A stretch of 64,000 bases of DNA from Scatosoma sp900555925 (GCA_959603585.1 CAUGYD010000010.1:26333-90332), one strand, 5' to 3'. Shown: positions 25,744 to 34,963, counted from the first letter of the stretch. Program-made: numbers and translations. The notes: generated by a model not told the origin, from the sequence alone.

Positions 25744-27057
25744 TTATTCCGTGCCTCCGTAATAGTCTTTTTCATTGAAAAGCGCATTTCCGAACGCTTC
25801 TTCTCGCTTTTGTCTTTCTTCCTCGTCGATTTTGGCTATATATTCCTGCGTTTCTCCCGCCGATATATCATTGACATGTTGTATCGCCACGTCTTTGGGA
25901 ACCAAGCCCGCCGCATAATTATCGCGGATATTCTGATCTCTTTGGATTTTATTCCCAACGTAATCCGTGAGTTTTATTCTTGCCTTTCCCGTAAAACCAT
26001 ACTGTAATAATACCTCGGCTATCATGCGGTTTATATTCGGCACGATTGTCTGATGAATCGATTGAACGCTTGAACGGGTCAAATTTTCTTCGGCCGTCAC
26101 CTCTGTTGCCGTCTTTGAGCTTTGGTCTTGCAAGAACGGAAACACCGAGGTCGGAGCAAATCCGCAATGCACCGCCGCTTGGCGTAAATAGACTTCTAAC
26201 ATACCGCGATATTCTTCCGAACGGATATTGAACTGCACCGATTGAGGGGGAAAGTCTTTATCATGTTCCGTAGCGATATATACAAGCGTATCGTCGACAT
26301 CCGACCAATCGCTTGTAAAGAATTCGGTCTTGGTCTCGATTCCTAAACGCTTGAAATCCTCGCGGATAGAAGTGAGATATTTCCGCGGTACAAGAATTTT
26401 GCCTCTGCCGAGAATCACATCTGTGATAGAACCGGAAAAGACTACATCGGTCGCCCAAAGAATGTCTAACGCTCCATATAAAAGCGGATCGCCCAAAGCC
26501 AATCCCGGTACACAGCTATTATTCGCTGTACGACGCCATAACCAAACGCCTAACCCGTCTTTGAAAGGAAGCAAAACCTCTTTATTCAGCGTGATTCCAC
26601 GCCGCAAAAGCATTTGACGGATATTATCCGGTAAATCTTCCTCTCGAATTCCTTCCGCCTCCATTGTCGGCATTAACTCTTTTCCGGCAACACCGCTTTT
26701 CACATGGACTTTATTTACCGATACCGCTCTTCCCGATTTGTCATAATATCTCTGCTCTACGAGCCAATATTGTCGCGAAGATTTCCGGCCGAAACTTTCG
26801 GTATATAAAAAGCTGTTGAAACATGTTATATAAACCACGTCTCCCATATCGTCCATATCCGCATAAAACCGATCGGCTCTAAGGGCAGAAGGATAGGTTT
26901 TTCCAGACGCGTCTTTATTCAGTTTTACCGCTACCGTTCCACCCATCATCATATAATCGATAGCTGACTCGATAAACGTTTCAAACCCTACGCCCGGCGA
27001 CCAGACATCTGAAAGCGCCTTGCACGCTTCGTCATCTCCTTCAAATAATATCTTACT
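25744..27057 (-). pseudogene. Phage portal protein, N-terminally truncated
   Basis: About 437 residues of an SPP1-gp6-like portal protein are open. The segment ILFEGDDEACKALSDVW upstream of the first methionine at 26952 is also portal-like and continues in frame to the stop at 27058, so the true N-terminus is missing rather than just mis-started. At about 27050 it adjoins a short early-gene fragment in another frame. Portal proteins form the dodecameric DNA gate of the capsid. No terminase lies next to it, as would be expected in an intact prophage. Confidence 0.8.
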
Positions 27058-27136
27058 TCATGCCGAGAAGCTCTTGCATATCTTTAATTGATAAATATTC
27101 TTTGCTGAATATTTCTTCCCGCATTGCGTACGTCAT
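27053..27136 (-). pseudogene. Excisionase-like gene fragment
   Basis: A 27-codon frame with GGAGGAG upstream reads MTYAMREEIFSKEYLSIKDM and ends in QELLGMK. It resembles the start of phage excisionase/MerR-like DNA-binding proteins, in which EYLSIKDMQELLG begins the HTH. The rest of the HTH is replaced by portal sequence, marking an internal prophage deletion at about 27055. Confidence 0.55.
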
Positions 27137-27137
27137 G

Positions 27138-27341
27138 TCACTCCTCCTTGCTATCAGTAAAACAGCTTAATATTTCATCATTCGATACGTTCAAGGCTTT
27201 TGACAGCAAAATTATTTTATCGATTGACGGTTTTCGTTGTTTTTTTTCATACATGCAAATAGTGCTTTCCGCAACACCAACTTCTTCTGCAAGTTGGCAT
27301 TGCGTTTTGCGAAGTTTTCTTCTTATAGTTTTCAATTCCAT
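27138..27341 (-). CDS. Cro-like XRE regulator of the prophage
   Basis: The protein is 67 residues from ATG 27341, with AAGGAGG 11 bases upstream. It is a single HTH: KLRKTQCQLAEEVGVAESTICMYEKKQRKPSIDKIILLSKAL. It is divergent from the repressor at 27524, the normal cro/cI layout of temperate phages, and would drive the lytic early genes that are now deleted. Confidence 0.85.
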   Translation of the reverse strand: MELKTIRRKLRKTQCQLAEEVGVAESTICMYEKKQRKPSIDKIILLSKALNVSNDEILSCFTDSKEE

Positions 27342-27400
27342 TTCCGTTTTCGCCTCCTTCATCTTCTCATTTCGTCAAGTTCATCTATATAATATCACAT

Positions 27401-27505
27401 ACTTCACGATATGTCAAGCATTTTTAGAAAATAATTTATCGATTTGTGAAGTTTTTATTTTTCCCTTATTTTTTGATAGACTTTACGAAGCGTAAAGTTT
27501 ATAAT
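27401..27505. promoter_or_regulatory. Prophage switch region with repeated operator half-sites
   Basis: The region holds ACTTCACG at 27401-27408, GTGAAGT at 27446-27452 and the palindrome ACTTTACG-AAG-CGTAAAGT at 27480-27498. The half-sites share the ACTT[CT]ACG pattern, so three operators are plausible, as in lambda-type switches. TATAAT at 27500-27505 is the likely -10 of the repressor gene and abuts the palindrome. Confidence 0.65.
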
Positions 27506-27523
27506 AAAAAATAGGAGGTCGTT

Positions 27524-27865
27524 ATGGAAAATTTAAGAAAAATAAGAAAAGAACGTGACCTTACAATGAAAGAGGTCGGTATAGCTATTGGAGTAGGTGA
27601 AAGTACTATTTCTCAATACGAAACGGGTAAACGGCAACCCGATCAACAAACTTTGTTAAAACTTGCCGACTATTTCGGAGTAAGTGTGGATTACCTGTTG
27701 GGGCGTAAAACAGAAGATAACGCCTCCCCTTCACTCCACATTCCCGACGAATATAAAGACCTCCCTATTGCGTTCTATGAAGGCGCAAAAGATTTAACGC
27801 AGGAAGATATAGACGACGTTGTTAAGTTTATGGAGTTTCTTAAAAAGAAGAAATCCGATAAATAA
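27524..27865 (+). CDS. Prophage CI-like XRE repressor
   Basis: The protein is 113 residues with AGGAGG before the ATG. The N-terminal HTH LRKIRKERDLTMKEVGIAIGVGESTISQYETGKRQPDQ ends in DYLLGRKT. The C-terminal 40 residues (EYKDLPIAFYEGAKDLTQEDIDDVVKFMEFLKKKK) have no protease fold, so it is not a LexA-like self-cleaving repressor. The ImmA-like protease encoded next may cleave it, as in ICEBs1. That pairing is inferred from order. Confidence 0.9.
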   Translation: MENLRKIRKERDLTMKEVGIAIGVGESTISQYETGKRQPDQQTLLKLADYFGVSVDYLLGRKTEDNASPSLHIPDEYKDLPIAFYEGAKDLTQEDIDDVVKFMEFLKKKKSDK

Positions 27866-27976
27866 AAAATTTCACATAGAAAATTTTTTTACCTGCATAC
27901 GTTTGTCATATTTATTGTGTTATAATATCCATAGAATAAAATCGGCCACGTGTTATAATGGCTTCGAGGTTGTTAT

Positions 27977-28405
27977 ATGACGTTTGAGGGGTTATCTTCC
28001 ATGGCGGAAGAACTTAATATTACTACATATTTTTGGCATTTAAGGAATAAAAAAGCCTTTTCGTTTAATGACGGCGCAAACGGAGTAATCGTAATAGATA
28101 CTTCAAGTTTAGAGCGTGAACGTGAAAAGAAGAAAATTTATTCGGAAGAACTTGGGCATTGTACGACAAAAGCCTTTTATCCGTTTCAATATTGTGCGGA
28201 ACCGTTAAGGCGTTCTAATATCGAGAAAGCGGAGCATAAAGCGCAAGAGGCTTCGTATATCTTTCAAGTCCCTTTTTCAGAATTACAGGAAGCAATAAAA
28301 AAAGGCTCCTGCGATTATGAAGTCGCGGAGCTATTAGATGTAGATATAGAAACTTTACACGGAGCCGTTGATTATTATCAAAGCAAGGGACTTTTGCCAT
28401 TATGA
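27977..28405 (+). CDS. ImmA/IrrE-like metallopeptidase
   Basis: The protein is 142 residues. The motif SEELGHCTTKAFYP replaces the classic HELGH zinc motif with EELGH; many phage ImmA relatives have E-E-L-G-H, so the fold assignment is reasonable but zinc binding is uncertain. The NIEKAEHKAQEASYIFQVPFSEL region after it is typical of the family. Placement between the repressor and integrase, overlapping the integrase by 4 bases, fits the repressor-ImmA-int module of Firmicutes prophages and ICEs. Confidence 0.75.
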   Translation: MTFEGLSSMAEELNITTYFWHLRNKKAFSFNDGANGVIVIDTSSLEREREKKKIYSEELGHCTTKAFYPFQYCAEPLRRSNIEKAEHKAQEASYIFQVPFSELQEAIKKGSCDYEVAELLDVDIETLHGAVDYYQSKGLLPL

Positions 28406-29529
28406 TAGAATACTATATATCCTCAACGAAATATTCTTTACAAGAACGCATGACGAAGCGCGGAAAGGTTTATGATGTAGTTTTCCGTATTGTTACGCTG
28501 GACGGTATTGAAAAACAAAAGAAGTTGTCGGGATATGCCAATAAGACTTTGGCGAAACAAGGTTATACCGACTTTGTAACTTCTAAATGTGAGCTTGTAA
28601 AAAATAATCCGTTAAAAAAGAAAAATCCTCAAAAAGAGGAATTACTCGTCGAAGAATTAATACGGCAGTATCTGTTATCTCTATCCAATCAGAATAAAGA
28701 CAGTTCTATCTATGATAAACACGGTATTTTTGAAAACTATATCATTCCTTATTTCGGAGGAAAACCAATTACTGATTTGACACAAGAAGCCCTATACCGT
28801 TGGCAAGACGAATTGTGGACGATGAAAAATCCCCGTACTCATCAACATTATGCTTATTCTTATCTTCTAAAAATCCGTAATCGGTTGGCCGCATTTTTAT
28901 CTTGGGTAGAGAGCCGTTACAATTATCCCAATTACTTACCCAAAGTCAAGAAGCCAAAAAGGAGAATTCCAAAGTCCGAGATGCAGTTTTGGACAAAAGA
29001 AGAGTTTGAACAATTTATATCCGTCGTTGATAATCCTACTCATCACGCTATTTTCATGACCTTGTTTTATACAGGAAGAAGAAAGGGCGAGGTATTAGCT
29101 TTATCTCCGTCTGATATAAAATCGGACGGAATCGTTTTTAGTAAAACATATACACGAAAAACAATAGACGGCACTCCCTATCAAATTACAAGTACAAAAA
29201 ATGAAAAAATAGGGAAAACCCCTATTTGCGAACCTTTGAAAAAAGAATTTCAGAATTATCACTTTGAAAGTCCGTTTGCATTTGGTGGAAAAAACCCTAT
29301 TCATGAAAACACAATCTCTCATGCCTTTGACCGATATATCCAAAAAGCCGGAGTAAAGCGTATTCGTATGCACGACTTACGGCACTCTTTTGTTTCAATG
29401 CTTATTCACCTCGGTGCAAACTTTATGGTTGTAGCGGATTTAATCGGAGATACTCTTGAACAAGTTACGAAAACCTATGCCCACATGTATGAAGAGGATA
29501 AGCAGAATATTATTTCTCTTATACGTTGA
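28402..29529 (+). CDS. int: Tyrosine recombinase (phage integrase)
   Basis: The protein is 375 residues. It has an AP2-like arm-binding N-terminus (residues 1-60), an SAM-like core-binding domain (about 75-175) and a catalytic domain. Catalytic residues visible are Arg in FYTGRRKGEVLAL, His/Arg in MHDLRHSFVSML and the nucleophile Tyr in TKTYAHMYEED. The second His position appears as Asp (LIGDTLEQV), a change seen in related phage integrases. It points toward tRNA-Ala, 110 bases away, the probable attachment site. The full length suggests it could still be active. Confidence 0.93.
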   Translation: MIEYYISSTKYSLQERMTKRGKVYDVVFRIVTLDGIEKQKKLSGYANKTLAKQGYTDFVTSKCELVKNNPLKKKNPQKEELLVEELIRQYLLSLSNQNKDSSIYDKHGIFENYIIPYFGGKPITDLTQEALYRWQDELWTMKNPRTHQHYAYSYLLKIRNRLAAFLSWVESRYNYPNYLPKVKKPKRRIPKSEMQFWTKEEFEQFISVVDNPTHHAIFMTLFYTGRRKGEVLALSPSDIKSDGIVFSKTYTRKTIDGTPYQITSTKNEKIGKTPICEPLKKEFQNYHFESPFAFGGKNPIHENTISHAFDRYIQKAGVKRIRMHDLRHSFVSMLIHLGANFMVVADLIGDTLEQVTKTYAHMYEEDKQNIISLIR

Positions 29530-29600
29530 ATTTAGTAACAGTTTTTAGTAACAAAACACACTAAAATACAGCATAACCCAACATAATACAGCATAATAAA
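29530..29600. repeat. Short direct repeats between integrase and tRNA-Ala
   Basis: AATACAGCATAA occurs twice (about 29562 and 29586), and TAGTAACA occurs twice just upstream. Repeats between an integrase gene and its tRNA target are typical of arm-type integrase sites, but this is only suggestive. Confidence 0.4.
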
Positions 29601-29604
29601 AACA

Positions 29605-29632
29605 AAAAAACCGCCTAAAAAGGCGGTTTTTC
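29605..29632. terminator. Terminator of the integrase transcript
   Basis: A perfect AAAAACCGCC stem with its complement and a TAAAA loop is followed by a T-run, 80 bases after the integrase stop and next to the 3' end of tRNA-Ala, which converges on it. Confidence 0.85.
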
Positions 29633-29638
29633 CGTGTC

Positions 29639-29714
29639 TGGTGGAGCTAAGGGGAGTCGAACCCCTGACCTTTTGAATGCCATTCAAACGCGCTACCAAC
29701 TGCGCTATAACCCC
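29639..29714 (-). tRNA. tRNA-Ala (GGC)
   Basis: On the minus strand the 76-base gene starts GGGGTTATAGCGCAGTTGG, has anticodon loop ATGGCAT (anticodon GGC), T arm AGGGGTTCGACTCCCCT and an encoded CCA. The acceptor stem has two G-T pairs. It lies next to a phage integrase and is the probable attachment site. Confidence 0.95.
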
Positions 29715-29806
29715 AACTGATTTAACGTAATTATTTTACAGGATTTTTCTTTCTTTGTCAAGCAAAACTTTCTTGTTTTCGATAATAATTTAATCATATT
29801 TTCAGA

Positions 29807-29843
29807 GCGTAACGAAACATTCAAAAGCAGAGTTTCGTTACGC
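29807..29843 (-). terminator. Hairpin at the end of the V-ATPase operon
   Basis: A 12-base perfect stem (GCGTAACGAAAC with its complement) and a 13-base loop overlap the ntpD stop codon. The T-run on the minus strand is weak, so termination may be partial. Confidence 0.6.
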
Positions 29844-30458
29844 CTTACTTTTTACCTTCATGAGCCGTACAACCGCCGCGCGTTCATTTTCGTCCAGCTT
29901 ATCCTTGATATATTTAATTGTTTCTTCCAGTTGAGGAATCATGACGTATTCCAAGGCGTTGACGCGCCGTTTGTTGCGCTCTATTTCATCGGCGAGCATA
30001 CGAACCGCCTTTTCGGTCTTTGCCAACATCACCATTTTCGGAAGCAACGCGGAAACCATTCCGACTGAATAATCTGCCTCACTGGTAATTTCCGAATAGG
30101 CGTACGGCAATCCGTCCCCCCGCTTTTCTTTGATAAGCTCTACCCTGGGTACGTCTATGCCCATAATACTTTCCGTCGAGCAATCTAATTTAACCAAGAG
30201 AGACGGCATGGAGAATGCGTTTTCCGCACGATAGGCGGGAGTCACGGATCGCGCAATCGAAAACTGCTTCAAGGTGAGAGCGAGTTCCTTTTCCACCTCT
30301 TCCCGAAGCCGTTTATTTTCTTTAATGATTTCCGTGAAGCGCCGCACCATCTCGTCCGACTTATCTTTCAGAAGTTTATGTCCCCGAACGGCAGTCGAAA
30401 GGCGCGCTTTGAGCTTTTTCAGCTCCATGCGGGTGGGATTTACGTTAAGCCTTGCCAT
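29838..30458 (-). CDS. ntpD: V-type ATPase subunit D
   Basis: The protein is 206 residues and mostly helical, as expected of the central rotor shaft. The family start RLNVNPTRMELKKLKARLSTAVRGHKLLKDK and the ending helix with RRVNALEYVMIPQLEETIKYIKDKL are clear. It turns within the A3B3 ring. It overlaps ntpB by 14 bases and is the last gene of the operon. Confidence 0.95.
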   Translation of the reverse strand: MARLNVNPTRMELKKLKARLSTAVRGHKLLKDKSDEMVRRFTEIIKENKRLREEVEKELALTLKQFSIARSVTPAYRAENAFSMPSLLVKLDCSTESIMGIDVPRVELIKEKRGDGLPYAYSEITSEADYSVGMVSALLPKMVMLAKTEKAVRMLADEIERNKRRVNALEYVMIPQLEETIKYIKDKLDENERAAVVRLMKVKSKA

Positions 30459-31839
30459 TTTCTCCGTCCTCTGCGGTCAGATATTTTTCAAGATATTCGC
30501 TGCGGATACGTTTGAGCTCTCCCCTCGGCAGAATTTTCAATAATTTCCACCCCAAATCGAGAGTTTCCTCAATTTTTCTGTCCGTATCGAATCCCTGATT
30601 AATATATTCTTTTTCAAACTCTTCCGCGAATTTTGCGTATAATTTATCGGTATCGGAAAGCGCCGCTTCCCCCAAAATGGCGGAAAGCTCTTTACATTCT
30701 TTTCCCCTCGCGTATGCAGCAAAGAGCTGATTCATCGTATCCGCATGATCCTCGCGAGTCTTACCGCGCCCGATTCCCTTGTCTTTAAGACGGGACAAAG
30801 AAGGCAACACATCTACGGGCGGATTAATGCCTTTTTTATAAAGGTCGCGCGAAAGAATAATCTGTCCTTCGGTGATATATCCCGTAAGGTCGGGAATGGG
30901 ATGCGTCTTATCGTCCTCCGGCATCGTCAGAATGGGAATCTGCGTAATCGAGCCCTCTTTTCCGCGAATCCGTCCCGCACGCTCATATAGAGACGCGAGA
31001 TCGGTATAGAGATATCCAGGGTATCCCCGTCGTCCGGGTACTTCGCGGCGAGCCGCCGACACTTCCCGAAGCGCCTCCGCATAGTTCGTAATATCCGTCA
31101 TGATGACGAGGACATGCATGCCGCAGTCAAACGCGAGATATTCTGCACAGGTGAGCGCCATGCGCGGCGTGGCGATACGTTCCACCGCGGGGTCGTTAGC
31201 GAGATTGGTAAAGAGGACGGTACGTTCGATGGCGCCCGTCTTTTTGAAATCGTCCACAAAATACTGTGCTTCCTCAAAGGTAATACCGATTGCGGCAAAT
31301 ACGACGGCGAATTTGCAATCTCCGCTTCTGACCTTGGCCTGTCGCGCAATCTGTGCGGCGAGCTCCGCATGCGGCAGACCGCTCATGGAAAATACGGGCA
31401 ATTTCTGACCGCGCACGAGGGTATTAAGCCCGTCTATCGCCGAAATTCCCGTCTGAATAAATTCGTTGGGATAATCCCGTGCCGCGGGGTTGATCGGTTC
31501 TCCGTTGATGTCCAGTTTCTTTTCGGGAATGACGGGATCTCCGCCGTCGCGGGGATTTCCCATTCCGTCGAACACTCTTCCGAGCATATCCTGAGAGACG
31601 GCCAGTTCCTGACTGTGTCCCAGAAAACGGGCTTTGGAGTCGGAAATTTTCAAGCCTTGCGAATTTTCAAAAAGCTGTACGACGGCCCTATCGCGATTGA
31701 TTTCCAATACTTTTCCGCGGCGGATTTCGCCGTCCGCGCCCACGATATCCACCAATTCGTTATATTTGACGCCCTCCACGCCCTCCACCAGCATGAGCGG
31801 CCCAACCACTTCGCGAATCGTTTTATATTCCTTAAACAT
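30445..31839 (-). CDS. ntpB: V-type ATPase subunit B (regulatory)
   Basis: The protein is 464 residues. It lacks a canonical Walker A, as usual for subunit B. It carries GLNTLVRGQKLPVFSMSGLPHAELAAQIARQA, the RRGYPGYLYTDLASLYERAGRI block and the TGYITEGQIILSRDLYKKGINPP ending region. It alternates with A subunits in the catalytic hexamer. It overlaps ntpA by 8 bases. Confidence 0.97.
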   Translation of the reverse strand: MFKEYKTIREVVGPLMLVEGVEGVKYNELVDIVGADGEIRRGKVLEINRDRAVVQLFENSQGLKISDSKARFLGHSQELAVSQDMLGRVFDGMGNPRDGGDPVIPEKKLDINGEPINPAARDYPNEFIQTGISAIDGLNTLVRGQKLPVFSMSGLPHAELAAQIARQAKVRSGDCKFAVVFAAIGITFEEAQYFVDDFKKTGAIERTVLFTNLANDPAVERIATPRMALTCAEYLAFDCGMHVLVIMTDITNYAEALREVSAARREVPGRRGYPGYLYTDLASLYERAGRIRGKEGSITQIPILTMPEDDKTHPIPDLTGYITEGQIILSRDLYKKGINPPVDVLPSLSRLKDKGIGRGKTREDHADTMNQLFAAYARGKECKELSAILGEAALSDTDKLYAKFAEEFEKEYINQGFDTDRKIEETLDLGWKLLKILPRGELKRIRSEYLEKYLTAEDGENGKA

Positions 31840-33598
31840 CGTCGCCGCCTCCCTGCGCCAGCGCTTTCAACTGCGTATTCATCTCCTTGAATATCCCGTC
31901 GAATTCGGAAATATTTTCTTCGGAGATATATTTTGCCCGCCCGATTTTCTCCTTGCAGGAGCAGGCAAGAATATCGTCGAGATCGGCATAATTTGCAATC
32001 GCTTCCCCTGCAAGCCGATGGAATTCATAGATGAGCTTCAACATCAGAAATTGTTTTTGCATGGACGTATAAGTATCCACTTCATGAAATGCGTTCTGAT
32101 GCAGATAATCCTCGCGGATAATTTTAGCGATCTCCATAGTGAGTCTGTCTTTCGAGGAAAGCGCGTCCATACCGACAAGCCTCACAATTTCGTCGAGAGA
32201 AGCCTCCTCCTGCAAAATCGTCATTACAAATTGACGATAACGGAAAAAATCTCTACCCACGTTTTCGTCGTACCATTCTCTCATTCTGTCCGCATAGAGC
32301 GAATAGCTCACCAGCCAGTCGATCGCGGGGAAATGCCGTTTATAGGCGAGGGAAGCGCTCAGTCCCCAGAATACCTTGACGATACGCAACGTAGCTTGCG
32401 AGACGGGTTCGCTCAGATCCCCGCCGGGCGGCGATACTGCCCCGATCGCGCTCACCGAACCGATTTTTTCGTTTGTTCCGAGAAGTCTGACGATTCCCGC
32501 GCGCTCGTAAAATTCCGCCAGACGGCTGGAAAGATAAGCGGGATACCCTTCGTCGCCGGGCATTTCTTCCAGCCGTCCGCTCATCTCGCGCAGAGCCTCC
32601 GCCCAACGGGAGGTAGAATCGGCCATAATAGCGACGTTGTAACCCATATCGCGGAAATATTCCGCGATCGTGATTCCCGTATAGATGGACGCTTCGCGCG
32701 CCGCCACGGGCATGTCGGAGGTGTTGGCGATGAGAACGGTGCGTTTCATCAGCGGCTCTCCCGTTTTTGGGTCTTTGAGTTCGGGAAATTCATTGAGCAC
32801 GTCCGTCATTTCGTTGCCGCGCTCTCCGCAGCCGACATAGACGATAATATCCGCGTCCGCCCATTTCGCCAGCTGGTGCTGAACGACGGTCTTGCCGCTT
32901 CCGAAAGGCCCGGGCACCGCTGCCACGCCCCCTTTCGCGATCGGAAACAGCGTGTCGATAACGCGCTGTCCCGTCACCATGGGCTTGTTCGGAGACAATT
33001 TTTCTCGATAAGGACGCCCCTTTCTAACCGGCCATTTCCGGAGCATGCAGACGGGCATACTTCCCTTTTCCGTGTCGAGCACGGCCACTGTCTCTTCGAT
33101 AGTGTAGTCTCCTTCGGCGACGGAAAGCACCTTTCCTTTCATTCCGTTCGGAACCATAATGCGATGTTCGACGATTTCCGTTTCCCGGACCACGCCCAAG
33201 ACATCGCCTTCCGAAACAAGGTCTCCCGCTTTGACGCGGGGAATGAAATGCCACTTTTTATTGCGGTCGAGATTATTGACGGAAACGCCTCTCGAAATAC
33301 GGTCGCCGTATTTGAAATAGAGCGCGGTCAAAGGACGCTGTATGCCGTCGAAAATGCCCGTGATGAGTCCCGGCGCCAACTCCGCCGAAAGGGGTTCTCC
33401 CGTGGAATACACTTCTTCTCCCGGTCCCAGTCCCGACGTTTCCTCGTAGACCTGAATAGAAGCCTTGTCGCCGCGCAATTCTATGATTTCTCCGATAAGC
33501 CCCTTTTCGGATACGCGGACCACGTCGTACATTTTCGCGTCCGCCATGTTCTCCGCGATAATCAGGGGACCGGAAATTTTTACTGTCTTGCCTGCCAT
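31832..33598 (-). CDS. ntpA: V-type ATPase subunit A (catalytic)
   Basis: The protein is 588 residues. The catalytic subunit signature is present: Walker A GPFGSGKTVVQHQLAKW near residue 232, ADIIVYVGCGERGNEMTDVL, and MADSTSRWAEALREMSGRLEEMPGDEGYPAYL. The 'non-homologous' bulge typical of A subunits lies before Walker A. It hydrolyses or makes ATP, coupled to ion flow through K and I. No ADP-lock or other odd change was noticed. Confidence 0.98.
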   Translation of the reverse strand: MAGKTVKISGPLIIAENMADAKMYDVVRVSEKGLIGEIIELRGDKASIQVYEETSGLGPGEEVYSTGEPLSAELAPGLITGIFDGIQRPLTALYFKYGDRISRGVSVNNLDRNKKWHFIPRVKAGDLVSEGDVLGVVRETEIVEHRIMVPNGMKGKVLSVAEGDYTIEETVAVLDTEKGSMPVCMLRKWPVRKGRPYREKLSPNKPMVTGQRVIDTLFPIAKGGVAAVPGPFGSGKTVVQHQLAKWADADIIVYVGCGERGNEMTDVLNEFPELKDPKTGEPLMKRTVLIANTSDMPVAAREASIYTGITIAEYFRDMGYNVAIMADSTSRWAEALREMSGRLEEMPGDEGYPAYLSSRLAEFYERAGIVRLLGTNEKIGSVSAIGAVSPPGGDLSEPVSQATLRIVKVFWGLSASLAYKRHFPAIDWLVSYSLYADRMREWYDENVGRDFFRYRQFVMTILQEEASLDEIVRLVGMDALSSKDRLTMEIAKIIREDYLHQNAFHEVDTYTSMQKQFLMLKLIYEFHRLAGEAIANYADLDDILACSCKEKIGRAKYISEENISEFDGIFKEMNTQLKALAQGGGDDV

Positions 33599-33612
33599 GA
33601 ATTTTTCCTCGC

Positions 33613-33933
33613 TTACTCTCTGTTGAACAAAATGTCCACGCCGAGCGCCCTTTCCATGGCGCTCTTCAATATTTCCATGCCGTAGCCCGAACTGCCCGTG
33701 GCCGAAGGAATACTCAAAATTACGGGATACGGCTCCTCGTCAAAACGCTTCAAAAATTCGGATAACGGCCGTGCGAGCTCTTCGGTCAGAAAAATAATCT
33801 GATACTCTTTCGCTATTTTTCTTAATGTTTCCCGCGCTTTCTTTTCGTTCTCGGCGGGGAACGCCGCAATGCCCGCCGCCTTAAACACCATAATGCTGTC
33901 GCCGTCACCGACAATCGCCATTTTTCCCGTCAT
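33613..33933 (-). CDS. ntpG: V-type ATPase subunit F
   Basis: The protein is 106 residues. KMAIVGDGDSIMVFKAAGIAAFPAENEKKARETL, IIFLTEELA and PVILSIPSATGSSGYG match subunit F of the central stalk (called NtpG in Enterococcus). It binds subunit D. It lies between C and A as in many Clostridia. Confidence 0.92.
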   Translation of the reverse strand: MTGKMAIVGDGDSIMVFKAAGIAAFPAENEKKARETLRKIAKEYQIIFLTEELARPLSEFLKRFDEEPYPVILSIPSATGSSGYGMEILKSAMERALGVDILFNRE

Positions 33934-33994
33934 ACCTTCTCCTTTTCCGTCGATACGTTTTCTTAAATAAACGTCATCGTTCCGCGTCCGAACG

Positions 33995-34951
33995 TTATAG
34001 AAGTCTCAGCCGTTTTTTAATTTCCTGCTCTTTCATTCCCGCCAAAAGGCATACGAAAATAATTCGCACGTTTTCGATTTCCATACGCCTGCGAAAAACA
34101 TAAAAGAGAAACGGCTGATTTTTTTCCAGCTCAAACCTCTTTTCAAAAAAGAACTCCGCTTCCAGGGAATCGCGCATTTTTTCCGCGGCGGTAAACGGTT
34201 GCCCCGCCTCTTTCGCTTCAAAACATGCTTTGCCGAACTCCGCATACGGCGTCTTTTCCAAAGCCGCCGTTTCTCCGTCAAACAACTTTTTCAGTTGTCC
34301 GTCGTTCAGTTGTCCGCCCGAAACAAAGGCCTTTACGGCGTTTTCCTTGTCCGAAGAACGAAAGACGGTGAGGATATTCGACATATCCGCCTTGGCCGTC
34401 AGGAGCTTTTTCAATACTTTATTTTTCCTGCAATTTTCTTGAAGATGCGCAAACAATGCTTTTTCAAATAACACGCCGACCGCCGCTCCCGAAACGTCCT
34501 CGGCAGAGAGAAGCTCCTCGGCCTTCGTCAAAGCCTCGCTGAGATTTTTTCCGAGACGGGAAAAATCTCGATTTTCCAGACACTTTACCAATTCCGCGAC
34601 CGAAATCAGCCCTTCGGGAGCCAGCATCTTTTCCGCATCTGTTTCCAGATATTTTGCTTTCAGGAGCGCTTTGGCGTTATGAAAATCGCGCGGAGAGAGC
34701 AAATAAACGGCCTCCGCCCACGACGGAGCGTATTCGCGGATAAAATCGTCCAGCGCCCGTTCCTCCGCCGTGACGAGTTTTTCGAAATCGTATGCGGATT
34801 CCGCCGCCGCGCCGCTTCCGAAGCCGCTTTCGGAAAGGGCTCGGAAAGCCTCTGGCGCACTGCCCTCGCAGAGCTTGAAAATTCTGTCTTTGAGGAGATA
34901 TTTCTCCTGCGCGGCAATTACGCCGTTCGTATAAATGACGTCTATTCCCAT
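33995..34951 (-). CDS. ntpC: V-type ATPase subunit C
   Basis: The protein is 318 residues and all-helical, with three-fold internal similarity. It resembles NtpC/AtpC, the socket linking the rotor D/F to the K ring. Sequence conservation is low in this family; assignment is supported by length, position between E and F, and motifs such as NAKALLKAKYLE and RRRMEIENVRIIFVCLLAG at the end. Confidence 0.9.
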   Translation of the reverse strand: MGIDVIYTNGVIAAQEKYLLKDRIFKLCEGSAPEAFRALSESGFGSGAAAESAYDFEKLVTAEERALDDFIREYAPSWAEAVYLLSPRDFHNAKALLKAKYLETDAEKMLAPEGLISVAELVKCLENRDFSRLGKNLSEALTKAEELLSAEDVSGAAVGVLFEKALFAHLQENCRKNKVLKKLLTAKADMSNILTVFRSSDKENAVKAFVSGGQLNDGQLKKLFDGETAALEKTPYAEFGKACFEAKEAGQPFTAAEKMRDSLEAEFFFEKRFELEKNQPFLFYVFRRRMEIENVRIIFVCLLAGMKEQEIKKRLRLL

Positions 34952-34963
34952 AGCCGCCCTCCG

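Larger units (their letters stand above)
25390..29640. mobile_element. Deleted prophage remnant at tRNA-Ala
   Basis: Integrase, ImmA-like protein, repressor and Cro-like genes form an intact lysogeny module. The lytic arm retains only an excisionase stub, a portal lacking its N-terminus and a capsid stub. Two joins mark deletions: about 27055 inside the phage and about 25390-25440 from phage into a host oxidoreductase gene. The second deletion removed the distal attachment site, so excision should not be possible. I did not find a second copy of the tRNA 3' end in the window. Confidence 0.85.

Noticed and set aside
31634..33685. 683-codon plus-strand open frame
   Set aside because: It lies antisense to ntpA, is rich in rare-looking Arg/His/Phe runs, and matches no family; a shadow of a G/C-patterned gene.
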